A stretch of DNA of 64,000 nt from Smallanthus sonchifolius. Lineage: Eukaryota; Streptophyta; Magnoliopsida; Asterales; Asteraceae. The stretch's first letter is position 1, and each line of letters opens with the position of its first letter. The notes beneath the pieces were generated by a model. It saw nothing but the letters and a program-made list of their open reading frames with translations, was not told the origin of the DNA and searched no databases. Made by a program: the position numbers and the translations under genes. Below, piece by piece: positions 9,391-19,974 of this stretch. The stretch is taken from positions 29,851,001 through 29,915,000 of the forward strand of contig CM042035.1 of NCBI GenBank assembly GCA_023525975.1. The letters are read 5' to 3'.

Positions 9391-12300
9391 ATGGCAGGTG
9401 CAGACATAAACAACCCCAACGACAAGTTTTCCCCATATCACAACCTCACTGCATGCCTAATAAAGGGCAAGAAATCAGAAGGTTTCGATGATATGATCGA
9501 CTTCCTTTGTCGGTCCAAAATCCACCATGCCCTAACAGTCAACCCAACCATCTATACTTCCCACATGGAAGATTTTTGGAGCTCAGCCGTGTATTCTACT
9601 GACCAGGGCACTCCCCAAATCAAAGGAACAGTAGACGGCAAAGAGATGATCATCACTGAAGCAAAGCTCCGCCAACACCTCAAGCTTCAAGATGAAGGGG
9701 ACGCCATCTCTTACCCAAGAGACGTATACATGAGGACCTTTCTATCCATAGGGTACACTGGGAATCAAACAGAGTATACAATAGAGAAGGCACTCATGGG
9801 TCCCAAATGGAAGTATCTCTGCCACACTCTTCTCCAATGCATATCCCAGAAGAGGAGTGGCTGGAACCAACTTAGCTCCGGACTTGCGTCGGCAATTCAC
9901 GGTATGATAACTGGGGCGGGTTTCAATTTTTCCCACCTCATTCTTGAAGGTTTGAGATACAACCTTCAAGAAGGGGTGAAATCACAGTTCTTCATGTACC
10001 CAAGATTCTTGCAGGAAGTGTTTAATATTGAGCACCAAGATCTTTCAAAAACTGCAAGAATCTACGTAATGCTGGGACATAAGAACAACATTTTTCAAAG
10101 CATGAGAACAGTTTCATCAAAGTTCTCAGGGGCCGATGTTCCATTGTTATCTACAATGCTGAACACACAAAGTGCCTAGGGTGACAGTTCAGCAAACCTA
10201 GCTGATACTGATCCCACACCCTCCACCTCACTGCCACAAACTCAAACTGTCGTTTCCCTTTATCGAACCCCTGTGCATTCTACTGAGAACGTACAGGCAC
10301 ATACTCTACTCACCCACAGTTTGATTGCTCAACCGGAACACAGGGCCCCGGTTGCAGCCAAGTATACAAGGAAGAGGGGCAAGAGAACTCCTTCTTCTCT
10401 TGCCTCCAAGGCCCAAACCCAAGCCAACATCCCTCACTCAGAATCACAACATTCTAGTGAGAATATCATAAAAGAAAGCCACACTGTTAGGGAAACTCCT
10501 TCGGAAGTCTCTCTATTAGGATTAGGATCACTTCCCGGATCCATAGAACAGCCCTTTGAGCCATTCCTATCTTCTTTGGACTTAAGTGTTGAGGAACCTG
10601 ACCAAAGTGATGTACCTTCTCCAACTACCACTATCAAGGAGGTACTGATTGGTCTTGCTTCCGAAACACCCAACCCAAGTTCTTCACCCTTGAAGGTCCA
10701 CTCTAGGAGTAATGAAAGAGTGGATGTGGAAGAGGCTGTCACTACTGTTGGTCCATCAAATGACCAGGAGGACAGTGACAACATCTTTAAGACCTCAACC
10801 ACGGCAACTCATGGTGAGGGTGTTTCCTTGGAAACTCCCCTCACTGAGAGGAATCCTAGGCGCCAAGAAACCACGGGTGATGGAGATGCTGAGGCTCGGC
10901 CTACGGCCCCATCTGGGTCCAAGGATTCCACAACTGTGGATGAGGACAGACTGAAACTTCATAACTTGGAATTGACGGCCAGGGTGGCTATGCTAGAGGC
11001 TGAAGTGTCCAAACTACGACACCAAGTCTCTATGCATGAAGCCCATCAATGCCTAACTTTATCCACTCCCTCTCTTGTATCAGTAGGCACCCAAACTGAT
11101 GCTTACCTGTCTACTGATGCAACCAAAAAGGGGGAGATGGTCTTTATGGAAGAAGATACAGACAGTCTTGACGACTGGATTCAAGAGCAGGTTGTACTTC
11201 AAAGCTCACTATTCAAGCCGGCTTTTGTACAAATTCATGACTTGCCAGTCTCAGATAACGAAGAAGAAGGGACATCTGAAGACTGGAAGTTGGTCGTCAG
11301 GGCTGTTGATGAAATGCTGAATGATGCTGAAGACACAGAACAAACAAATACATCATTCAGCATCCTTCCTGAAGCAGCAGCCATCATTAGTCAATCCTCT
11401 ACCCCCCAACTATTCAGATCATCAAAGAAGCTAGAATTTGACTCCATTCTAGCTTGGGGGTATAATGGATCAGCTGAGAAGTTTTGGATTGGATGGGAGT
11501 TCAGCGGAGTAGAAGAGCTGAACTGGAACTCTCTCAATGCCCTCCAAGTCCTACAGCAGATCTCTCAGCAGAACTTGCCATTGGAAGGTTCCATGACTTG
11601 ATGGAGGATAATCTACCCCACTTCGAAAGACTAATTCAAAAAACAAAACGAGTAGCTTATCCTGAATCCTCGGCGGCCGCAGAAAGGAGACTGACTCCTA
11701 GCAATCTTGAAATAACAAGGAGCAGTCTTCTCAATGAAGAAGAAGTTCTGGGCCTTCGAAGATTCCTGTATGCCTTCCTGGTCAAGGACTTGGATGTGCT
11801 AGGTTGGGTGAGCACTAAGTCCCTTGACCACACTCTTCTGCTCAGCAACGGCTCCTCTCTCATCATCAACACCAGGAACATCCTTCAGCTGCCCTCAGAC
11901 TTCCTATTCAAGATTTTTCATCTCAGAGCCAACATCTGCAATATTAACTCATTAGAGAGCCGGGCAATGATGGTCACCATCAAAGCCCATCTTGAAGAAG
12001 AAGGACTGATTCCTCAGGAAGAGTCTGTGTCAACTTCTGATACTGACTCCAACTCAGATACTCCACAAGTTGAAGTCACATCTGTAGCTTTTGGCACAAG
12101 ATCTTCACTTAGGGATCAACTGATAGAAATAGAAGGTCCTGAGTACCAACTTAATGAAGACAGTGACCGTCCCTTGACAATTTCTTAACTTACCAATGAA
12201 GCTGAGGCAGAGATCCCAATAGCAGCATCATCATCTGCTGTTGTGATCAGTGAAGCTGAAGCAGAGGCATCCAATGTAAACAAAAGAAAGGGAATCATGA

Positions 12301-13667
12301 CTGATGAAGATGAAGAGAGGTTGCTAAAAGAAAAAAGAGAGAGGGAAGAGAAAAGAATAAGAAGAGAAGAAGAGGAGATGGCTGACATGAAAAAGGCTGA
12401 AGAAAGAAAAACAGCCATTCTCCTAAGAGAACAAACCATCCAGTTGTATGCTAAACAGCTGGATGAACTGAAAAGAAAGATTCCTGCAGTTGACCGGATT
12501 GAAGAGGATGCAGCTATTGCTCTTCAACTGCAGGAACAATTCAATAGAGAAGAGGAAGAATTGGAGAAGAAGAAGAAAGAAGAAGCTAAGTTCAGAATAA
12601 CCGATTCTGAACTAGCTAAAGAAATGAGGGAGGAGTGGGTAAATAATCTAGTCTCTCAAGGTGAGGATGCAGACTACCTTGAGAAACTATCAACTAAAGA
12701 AGTCTACAGAGCCCTCATGGGTCAGCAGGGTCAATTGGCTAGCAAGAAAAAGGCTGAAGAAGAAGAAAAAGCCAAGCTACAGTCCAAGAAGACCATTGCA
12801 CTGAATAAAAGAACCCATGAAGAAAGGAAGGTCATGATTGACTTCCTTAAGGCTAGAGGAGACAGTGGAAAGAGGCTAGGTCCCATGAATTTCATTAACC
12901 TGCAAGCCCTCTACTTCAAAGTTAAAAAGGATGAGGAAGAAAGACTAGGGAAGAAGGGTTCCAAGAAAAGGGTACTTATCAAAGAAGAAGAAAAACCAAA
13001 GACAAAGAAACCCAAGCCTTCTCCCTCACCTACCTCTTCCTCAGTCCATCATCCTTCCACTCTCCTCCCCAAACCTTCCACTCCTCCACCCAACAAGTCC
13101 AAATCATCCCACCCAGCTCCCACTCATCAACAGCCTCCCTTGAAGAAATCCAAATCCTCATCTGAACCTGAAGATTCAAGAGACATAGTTGAATGGGTCT
13201 AAAATCCACAGGATCAAAGGTTTGAGATCTTCAGGGGGAGAACTGAAAGAAGAAGATCTACATACAGGTCTGTTGATGAGGTTCTGCAACTACCAGATTC
13301 AGACCTAAGAAGTATTTTGGAGCTGGGTGAAGCTCATGAGCCTGCAAATGAGAGTGGGAAACATCTTATGCTAGCAATCAGACATTACTTCAACCCTAGC
13401 AAAGATGTGGTCATGAATATCAAACCACTCAAGTCCTACTCTCCATTTGTATCTTGGTCCTACAATGCTGATTTGGATGAGTTCACTCTGATTGATGTAA
13501 AGAAGCAGCAGATGAGATGTTCAAGCAAAGCAATCTACAAAATGCCACACAAAGACATCAAGACTCTGTCTGAACTTCCACTGAACAATCCCAGCAAGGA
13601 TCCAAGAGGCTATGAGGTTGAAAGGATAGTCAGCCACATGCAAAAGCTTCAGCAGCAAAGTAATTAG
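9391..13667 (+). pseudogene. Third ORF of copia A (ORF3), broken
   Basis: This frame of about 1425 codons lies after pol in sense orientation. Its N-terminal 260 residues are a conserved module (KFSPYHNL, MEDFW, ALMGPKWKYL, YPRFLQEVF, LLSTML) shared with B and, more distantly, with C. Then come acidic Ser/Thr-rich stretches, a coiled coil (LELTARVAMLEAEVSKL), SVGTQTD, a conserved IGWEFSGVEELNWNSLNA block, Lys/Glu-rich helices, a Pro/Ser tail, and a C-terminal block SVDEVLQLPDSD with NPSKDPRGYE. I see no signal peptide or membrane segment, so env is unlikely. Breaks: TAG 10177, TAA 12186, TAA 13200, and a deletion-frameshift near 11560. From memory, relatives in Asteraceae annotations carry labels such as longin-like. 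The function is unknown. Confidence 0.8.
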
Positions 13668-13690
13668 AAGAATTTTGGTTACATCAGTCT

Positions 13691-13700
13691 AGGGGGAGTT
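13691..13700 (+). other. Polypurine tract of A
   Basis: AGGGGGAGTT directly precedes the 3' LTR. B has the same sequence at 50325-50334. Confidence 0.85.
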
Positions 13701-14451
13701 TGTAGAACCAAAGACTGATTGCTACCAAATTATTCTAAGTACAAATGCTGCTGATAGGCTTATCAGCAGCATTCATCACATATGGCTGCTGATAGGCTTA
13801 TCAGCAGCATTCAGCACATATTGCTGCTGATAGGCTTATCAGCAGCATTCAACACTTGTTGCTGCTGATAGGTTTATCAGCAGCGTTCAACACAAGTTGC
13901 TGTTGATAGGCTTATCAGCAACATTATTCTCATCTCTGCTGCTAGTAGCTTTATTCTCTGAAGACCAAACGTTGCAGCTGACTATCCATGTGAAGCGCCT
14001 CTGACACCTTTCTGTAAAAGCAACTGCCACACTCCAAGCAGAAGGAACCTCACTGGTGCAACCAATAAAGGACAATAACGCGCTTCTCCAAGCATGCAAA
14101 CAATGATGCCTAAGAAGACGTTTCAGTAAAGTTAACTAGATTAGCCTTTACGTGTAATTTAGATTAATAAACAAGATCAACGGCTTGTGTTAGATCTGAT
14201 CCTTAGAATCAAGGGTCTGTCTTGATTCTAAGTTACTATATATATCTTGTAAACACTTCAAACAAAGTGTGCTTGCTGTGCTTTCATAGTGCTTCTTGAT
14301 AGTGTTTTACTTGTAAACTTGTAATCTTAGAAGTCTAATACAACAGTGCATTTATCAGTATTCTTGCTGTTTACTTGTTTACTTTGTTGGTTGTTATTGT
14401 TTCCGCCAATATCAACTAGAATAGAATCACCTTGTAATTTACGATCCTACA
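13701..14451 (+). repeat. 3' LTR of A (751 bp)
   Basis: It runs TGTAGAACC to CCTACA and differs from the 5' LTR by about 8 substitutions and one indel (hand count). It includes changes that damage the last hairpin unit. Confidence 0.95.
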
Positions 14452-14456
14452 ACCGT
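14452..14456. repeat. Target-site duplication of A, right (ACCGT)
   Basis: This is the partner of ACCAT at 1537-1541, with one mismatch. Confidence 0.75.
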
Positions 14457-15630
14457 TGACAGTGTCGTCATTGGCCAGAGCCTCGTTAGCATTTATATTA
14501 AATGCTCGTCCACGAGGACCACCTTGATTTTGAAGTCTTGGACATTGGTTTCGAAAGTGGTTTGGGTCTCCACATTCATAACAGGCCCGTCCATAGGTGA
14601 CAGTGAGAGGCACTGGATGATTGCCTTGAGTAGCTTGATATACGATAGTGCGAGCACGGCAAGTAGTAACAACGTGTCCATAGCGTCCACATTTTGAGCA
14701 TAGACGGCATGCAGCATGCGGGGCATGGTGATACTTGCAAGTAGGGCATTGGGGAAATGAACCTACATAATTTCTCAGAATTTGACCCGCAGGAGTAACT
14801 TGGGTCACAGGTACGGCAGGAATGATGGCCGCAAAGTTTTGGGCCTTGCGCTTCCTATCATGTTGGGAAGATTTGAGCTCTTCGTCTTTTTCGGACACAA
14901 AAGTAGCAGCTTTGTCGACCACTTTCTTGGTACCCTTCCTGGATAAGGTACCCGCTTTGACATGATTGTCAGTCAACACAGCAGACAAACGGATAGCGTC
15001 TTCGAGAGTGGAGGGATCACTTCCCAATACGGTGTCTTGGAGCGGCATAGGCAGTCCACCTATGTATTTCTCAATTCTCTGCGCTAAGGGAGTAACCATG
15101 TGGGGCACGAGCAGACTTAGTTCTTGAAAATGAGTGGTGTAAGCCAAATTCTCTCCGCTATCTTGGGTGAGATCCCAAAATTCAGCTTAGAGCTTCCTCA
15201 TTTCGTTGCGAGGACAGAACTCGTCAGTCATAAGTCGTTTCATTTCGTCCCAAGACAAGGACATAGCAGATTCGTTGCCTCGAGTACGTTTCTCACCGTT
15301 CCACTAGGTGAGTGCTCGTTTTTAGAAGACGCTGGCAGCATAACGGACTTTGAGGTTGTTGGGACAATCGTTGTTTAGGAAAGTACTCTCCATACTTTCA
15401 AACCATTGAAGAAGGCCAGTAGCACCTTCCGTCCCGAAGAATTTGGTGGGGTTGCAAGAATTGAAATGCTTGAATGTGCAGTACGGTGGGTTTGCACCAT
15501 TCCCTTGCGTATTAGACCCATCACTGTTGTTGTTAGCTTGGATCATTTGGCCTACTAGTTGAGTAAGTAGTGCAGCAAGGTCAACGTTGGAGTTGCTAGA
15601 GTTAGCATTAACCGCGCGACGGGGAGGAAT
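14457..15630 (-). pseudogene. gag: Gypsy G gag remnant
   Basis: One minus-strand frame runs from about 15630 into the A insertion. It shows the gypsy gag core (FFGTEGATGLLQWFESME, ENLAYTTHFQELSLLVP, IEKYIGGLP) and two zinc knuckles, CSKCGRYGHVVTTC and CYECGDPNHFRNQC. The presumed start codon is ATT rather than ATG, just before PPRRAV. In-frame stops lie at 15322-15324, 15304-15306 and 15187-15189; the first two fit CAA-to-TAA and TGG-to-TAG. The frame ends at the A insertion in the gag-protease linker. Confidence 0.85.
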
Positions 15631-16589
15631 TCTATAAGTACCACAAGAAAAGACAAGAACTTATGAGACTTCGGATAAAATAGGCATGTATGTGCCACAG
15701 TTGGTAGACTGTTCACAATAATGCAAGTAGGAACGCGAGATGATACTCATCATGTCGCGTGATAATGTATGTATGTTCTGACTAAAACTGATCACATATT
15801 TCATTCAAAATTTTTATAACACAAAAGGGATAGGGAAAATAAACCATGAAATCTATTCCTGGGAGGATATGATAACATAGATCATTATTCGCGTAATAGG
15901 AATGGCCGGGATTCGCATGCACTACAAATTGTTATTACGTGTGCACCCGTAATAATGATTTGTTTTGCATGTTCGTCTAGTTCTTCCTACCTTGCTATAA
16001 TGTCCCCAAATTTTGAGTTTAAGTTCGGATTGTATCCTTGCGAATACATTGACTTATCAACGTTAAATAATTCCTCAAAGCTTTCAAGGAGACATGCTTT
16101 AGCCTATAGGTAAACACTCACTTCAGGAATTCCTAGGAAAGCATACGGGTTCGTTTATTTGGATTTATACGAAATGCTTTCCTAGACAGAAAAACCCAAT
16201 GTACAGGTGTCACCCTTCCAGATTGCACGTGTCCTTTACTGGTTTCAAGAAATTAAGTTGTTGACGAGATTTTCAATAGACTTGAGAGTCTATGAGTATA
16301 AAATGTGTAGGAATGTTGCAATTAATTAGGAAAGAGTATGGGTAAGGATGAGTAGTGTATTTGTTTGCATAAGTTTTGTTGTCAAATGTGTATGTAAAGT
16401 ATGTATCATGTATTAAAGCCTTGTATGTATGTGTATAAGTCTCATGTACCAAACTTGGGAAAATTCAAATAATACCTAACTACAAATAATTCACATAGCA
16501 ATTAATCATTCAGCACATAACACATAAAAGGGAGTCCTAGGGTTATAGTCTAGGTCATTGTGTCTAATAACCTAATTCCCTATAACCAT
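15631..16589 (-). other. G leader between PBS and gag
   Basis: About 960 bp without a coding frame that I can support. It is the transcribed leader of G in element orientation. I see no strong repeat in it. Confidence 0.6.
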
Positions 16590-16603
16590 GGCTCTGATAC
16601 CAA
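16590..16603 (-). other. Primer binding site of G (tRNA-Met)
   Basis: The minus strand reads TTGGTATCAGAGCC two bases after the 5' LTR end. Confidence 0.9.
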
Positions 16604-16989
16604 TCTGTCACACCCCGACCAATGGCGGAATCATCGAGGCGGACAATGAAATGATTGTTCATAAGCACATGATCTACTAAGGTTGCATAATTCATTAATA
16701 AGATTTAAATATCAAACATGCCATTACAATTCAAGTTACAACACCCTATTCTAGAATATTACACATAATTATTTTACTAGGTCCAAAAGCCTTATGTGTA
16801 GCACCTTCAAACACATAGTCACACAATCACATATCTTCACCTGAAACGTAATCCAAAACAAGTGTCAACTACGAGAGTTGGTGAGTTTACATATGTTTGA
16901 ATAAAAGTTTAATTAAAAACGTTTATACAATTCTTGGTTTGACATGGCAAGATACGGCATAATGTGGAGAATTCACTATGTGTATACCA

Positions 16990-17190
16990 ATTGTAAGCAT
17001 GTAAGTATAAGCATACAAGTTTAACGTGATAGGCATGGAATCAAGACTATGTGGGTCACACACAGTTTAAAACCACCCTAAAAGTATCCAAAGCATGCAA
17101 GTATGTATAAGCACACAGGTTTAACGTGATAGGCTTGGAATCAAGACTATGTGGGTCACACACAGTTTAAAACCACCCTAAAAGTGACCA
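16990..17190. repeat. Tandem 100-bp repeat in G LTR
   Basis: Two near-identical copies have a period of 100 bp (TTAACGTGAT at 17021 and 17121), each ending in ACCACCCTAAAAGT. Confidence 0.85.
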
Positions 17191-18502
17191 TGCACAAAAG
17201 CACAATAATCTACGCGTGTAAACACAAGTTGAATTGTATGTAAGTATGCACAGATTACATCTCACCCCAAAATGTATAAAAATGTAAATAGGGGGTATGT
17301 AACTCACCTTGCAGCAAGGGTTCTACTTCACGCGCGTTGGTGATATTTGTATTGTTGTTATACACGATGAAATCCTATGTAAACGAATATGTATCAATTA
17401 TATATTCGCGCACGCGTATATTTGTTTAAATATATGTGGATTTGTAAATGGAATAGCCTTTGTGAAAAATTATATGTTTTAAAATCATTGTACAAATTAA
17501 TTTTTGGAAGACTTTATATTTTTATAAAATTCCAAATTAAATATTTAAACTTCTCAAAAAAATATATATTTTTAATAACACTTGCATTTTATAAATCCTA
17601 AATTACCTATTTTAAATTTCGTGAAAACATTATATTTTAAATAACGCATATTTTTATTTATTTATAAAAATGTTATTTTATTATTTTCCGAGGGCTTAAA
17701 TAATTAAATAACTTAGGAAAAATGTCGATTTTATTTTTTTACAAAATCTAACGGGTTTAAATATGTTCAAAAGTTGGGTTAAAAATAAACGGGTCGAGTT
17801 AATGGGCTCAAAATAATTTTTAGTGAGTTAAAATATTTAGAAATAATTAAATGGATTTTAAAACAATTAATTTAAATAAGTAACAATAAGTGGGTTTTAA
17901 ATTAATTGATTTAATATATATATAATAGATAAAATAAGATTAAATAGTCAAATGGGTCGGACCGGGTCGGCCCAGACCCGAATCCGGGTTCAGAAAAGGG
18001 AAACGGGTCCAGATGGCTTAAACTGAGAAAAAGGGGGGGTGGGCCGGAGGCCACAAGTCTCGAACCCGGGATACTTCATTCACCGCACAAGACACTGACC
18101 AGCCGGGCTATAGCCCATCGCTGGTCAGGTATATGTTAATTAAATTATAACTAATTAGAGTATTGTCCACTGGTTCTCGGCAAAGACCAGGACTCGTGTC
18201 CGGGCAACCTTGTTTGGCCGGGAATCAGTGGGCTACGGTCAAGATGACGATTGGAATTGTTAGCACTAAGATTAACGAAGGTTAAGGAATGAAATGTGGT
18301 GATAATACCTGAACCGAAGGGGTCTGCGAAGTCAAGAACGAAGCCGAGAGTACCCAGAACTGGAACCAGACCTTGGGGTCGAATTGGAACTCCAATTTAG
18401 AGTTGGGGATTCGGAATGAGGGTACGAGTCTGATGGTGTTGTCGATTTAGAGAGAGAGGGCGATATGAGGGAAAATCGAGCTCGAGAAGGACCGGGTATG
18501 GT

Positions 18503-18511
18503 CATTTATAC
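18503..18511 (-). promoter_or_regulatory. TATA-like box of G LTR
   Basis: The minus strand reads GTATAAATG, about 990 nt into the LTR. The 3' LTR copy has lost the block that holds it. Confidence 0.45.
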
Positions 18512-19255
18512 CCGAAGGAAATCCGTATGATGGAACCAGAAATTGTCTCCGCAATTGGGTTCGGACAGGTCATACGAAACTAACGAGACCGCTTTTAGTC
18601 GTGGAGGTTCTATGTGTCGGTCGAATTTCATGGGTTGACTTCGGAGATAAATGGTGCCGCGGGAATTCTGATGATGAAAAAGTAAATTGGTCGGGGGAAC
18701 GTGGTCGCGTGAGGACGGCGAGTACAATGGCGCAGGTTTTAGGTGTTGAGGGGTAGAGGGACAGGGCTGTCGGGCTCGCCGGAAAAGTTCTTTACCCGCC
18801 GGACCATCGGAGGGGGTGACCAGATAAACGAATCGAGAATTGACAGATTTAGTCCCTGGAGTTTGGTTTGACTCGAATTAGCCCTTAAAATTAATACGGA
18901 TGAGCCCTTGTAGTTTAAATTGACCAGAACAGCCCCTTAGTCGATTTCAGTTTTAAATCCTTCTAGTTTATTTAATTACAATACAACCCCTGAACTTTTA
19001 TTTAAATACATTAATTTAATTTCTTTTAAATCAAATTAATTTAAAAATGTTTTTTTATAAACTTATTTTATTAAAATACATTATTTTATATAAATCAACT
19101 CATTTTTTGTCAAATCATTTTATTTGTTTTCAAAGTCATTTATTTTTATAAAATTTTTAAAATGGTTTTAACTTACAAAAAAATATATATAATAATGATA
19201 ATATAAATGAATAAATAGAACTTTTTATAAATACATAATAACTACTTATTTAATT

Positions 19256-19412
19256 CAATCGAAACTAAGTAGTTTCGATAGAAGATAATTTTGACAGCTC
19301 TATGATCAATCGAAACTAGTAGTTTCGATTGAACATAGTTTCGACATTTCTATGATCAATCGAAACTAGTAGTTTCGATACTTTACACTACCAAAAATAG
19401 TTTCGATCAAAT
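19256..19412. repeat. Hairpin array, G-type (three units)
   Basis: There are three inverted repeats with ATCGAAACTA and TAGTTTCGAT arms. In the middle unit the arms extend to CAATCGAAACTA and TAGTTTCGATTG (12 bp). The 3' LTR has two complete units. Confidence 0.85.
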
Positions 19413-19494
19413 CAGAAATTCCAAGTAAATCTGAACCTACATTTTACTCAAATAATTTTAAAATATATTATAACTGAAACTTTGAAATGTCACA

Positions 19495-19943
19495 GGATCC
19501 GTTGTCCCATCATATAGTGTGGTTCCCTCTGATCTGTTGATATTCAAGAACAAAGTCTTCAAACACTCTCTGGAATGGCTGAATCAATCCAGAGATCAAG
19601 CAACACCAAGAAGATTGAATCAAATACGAACATGAAAGGATGTAATCGAACACATAGAGAAGCACACAATCAAGTTGATAATCTTCATTCAATAGCAATG
19701 TGAATTACAAGATCAAACAACACACACTTAAAATTCTCTCTGATATAACTTGGAATCAAAATGATACAAATGAGAATTGTTACATGAAATTACAAAAGAA
19801 AAACTATTTATACTATTTAGGTTTCGATCGAAAACTTTTGATCGAAAAGTGTTTTCGACCAAAAACTTAAGTTTTTTACCGAAAACTATGAAGTTATACA
19901 TTTCTAAACCTAATTGATTTCTATGGACTATTAGGTTCCAACA
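19495..19943 (-). repeat. 3' LTR of C (partial)
   Basis: In element orientation it starts TGTTGGAACC right after a purine tract. It is interrupted at 19494 by the LTR of G. The 5' LTR partner is not in the window, so its full length is unknown. Confidence 0.75.
19805..19888 (-). promoter_or_regulatory. C LTR promoter: TTTTCGATCGAAAA motifs plus TATA box
   Basis: TATAAATA on the minus strand (19805-19812) is preceded directly by several copies of a TTTCGATCGAAAA-type palindrome (19821-19888). The arrangement looks like a promoter with upstream elements. Confidence 0.6.
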
Positions 19944-19953
19944 ATCTCCCCGT
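19944..19953 (-). other. Polypurine tract of C
   Basis: The minus strand reads CGGGGAGAT directly before TGTTGGAACC. Confidence 0.75.
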
Positions 19954-19974
19954 AGTCCACAGAACATCAATTCT

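Larger units (their letters stand above)
1542..14451 (+). mobile_element. Ty1/copia element A (SIRE/Maximus-like) with third ORF
   Basis: This is a complete 12.9-kb element: 5' LTR 1542-2293, tRNA-Met type PBS, gag, pol, spacer, ORF3, polypurine tract, and 3' LTR 13701-14451. Domain order protease-integrase-RT-RNase H makes it copia. By hand I count about 8 substitutions and one indel between its LTRs (about 1.1%), so it is recent. Its genes nevertheless carry eight nonsense codons and at least two frameshifts. It is inserted in the protease region of G. Confidence 0.95.
1..19494 (-). mobile_element. Ty3/gypsy element G, outer host of copia A
   Basis: The element reads right to left. Its 5' LTR is at 16606-19494, followed by a tRNA-Met type primer site, a gag remnant, and a protease remnant that is split by copia A (1542-14451). 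A short 3' noncoding stretch, a purine tract and a 3' LTR that runs off the left edge complete it. Both LTRs show TGTGACA at the start, and the two copies are close to identical where they overlap. RT, RNase H and integrase are missing between 1350 and 757, so the copy is internally deleted. On the right it abuts the 3' LTR of element C, so G probably inserted into that LTR; the other junction is outside the window. Confidence 0.88.
16606..19494 (-). repeat. 5' LTR of G (2.9 kb)
   Basis: In element orientation it runs from TGTGACA at 19494 to TGTGACA at 16606. The sequence from 18213 rightwards matches 1-744. It contains a TATA-like box, a 100-bp tandem repeat and a hairpin array. The block 18329-18832 is absent from the 3' LTR copy. 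Confidence 0.9.

Noticed and set aside
9391..13667. ORF3 as an envelope protein
   Set aside because: SIRE-type elements may carry env-like frames, but I see no signal peptide, membrane segment or cleavage pattern here.
16588..16603. tRNA gene
   Set aside because: The tRNA-Met matching words at this and the other sites are only primer binding sites next to LTRs. No tRNA cloverleaf is present.
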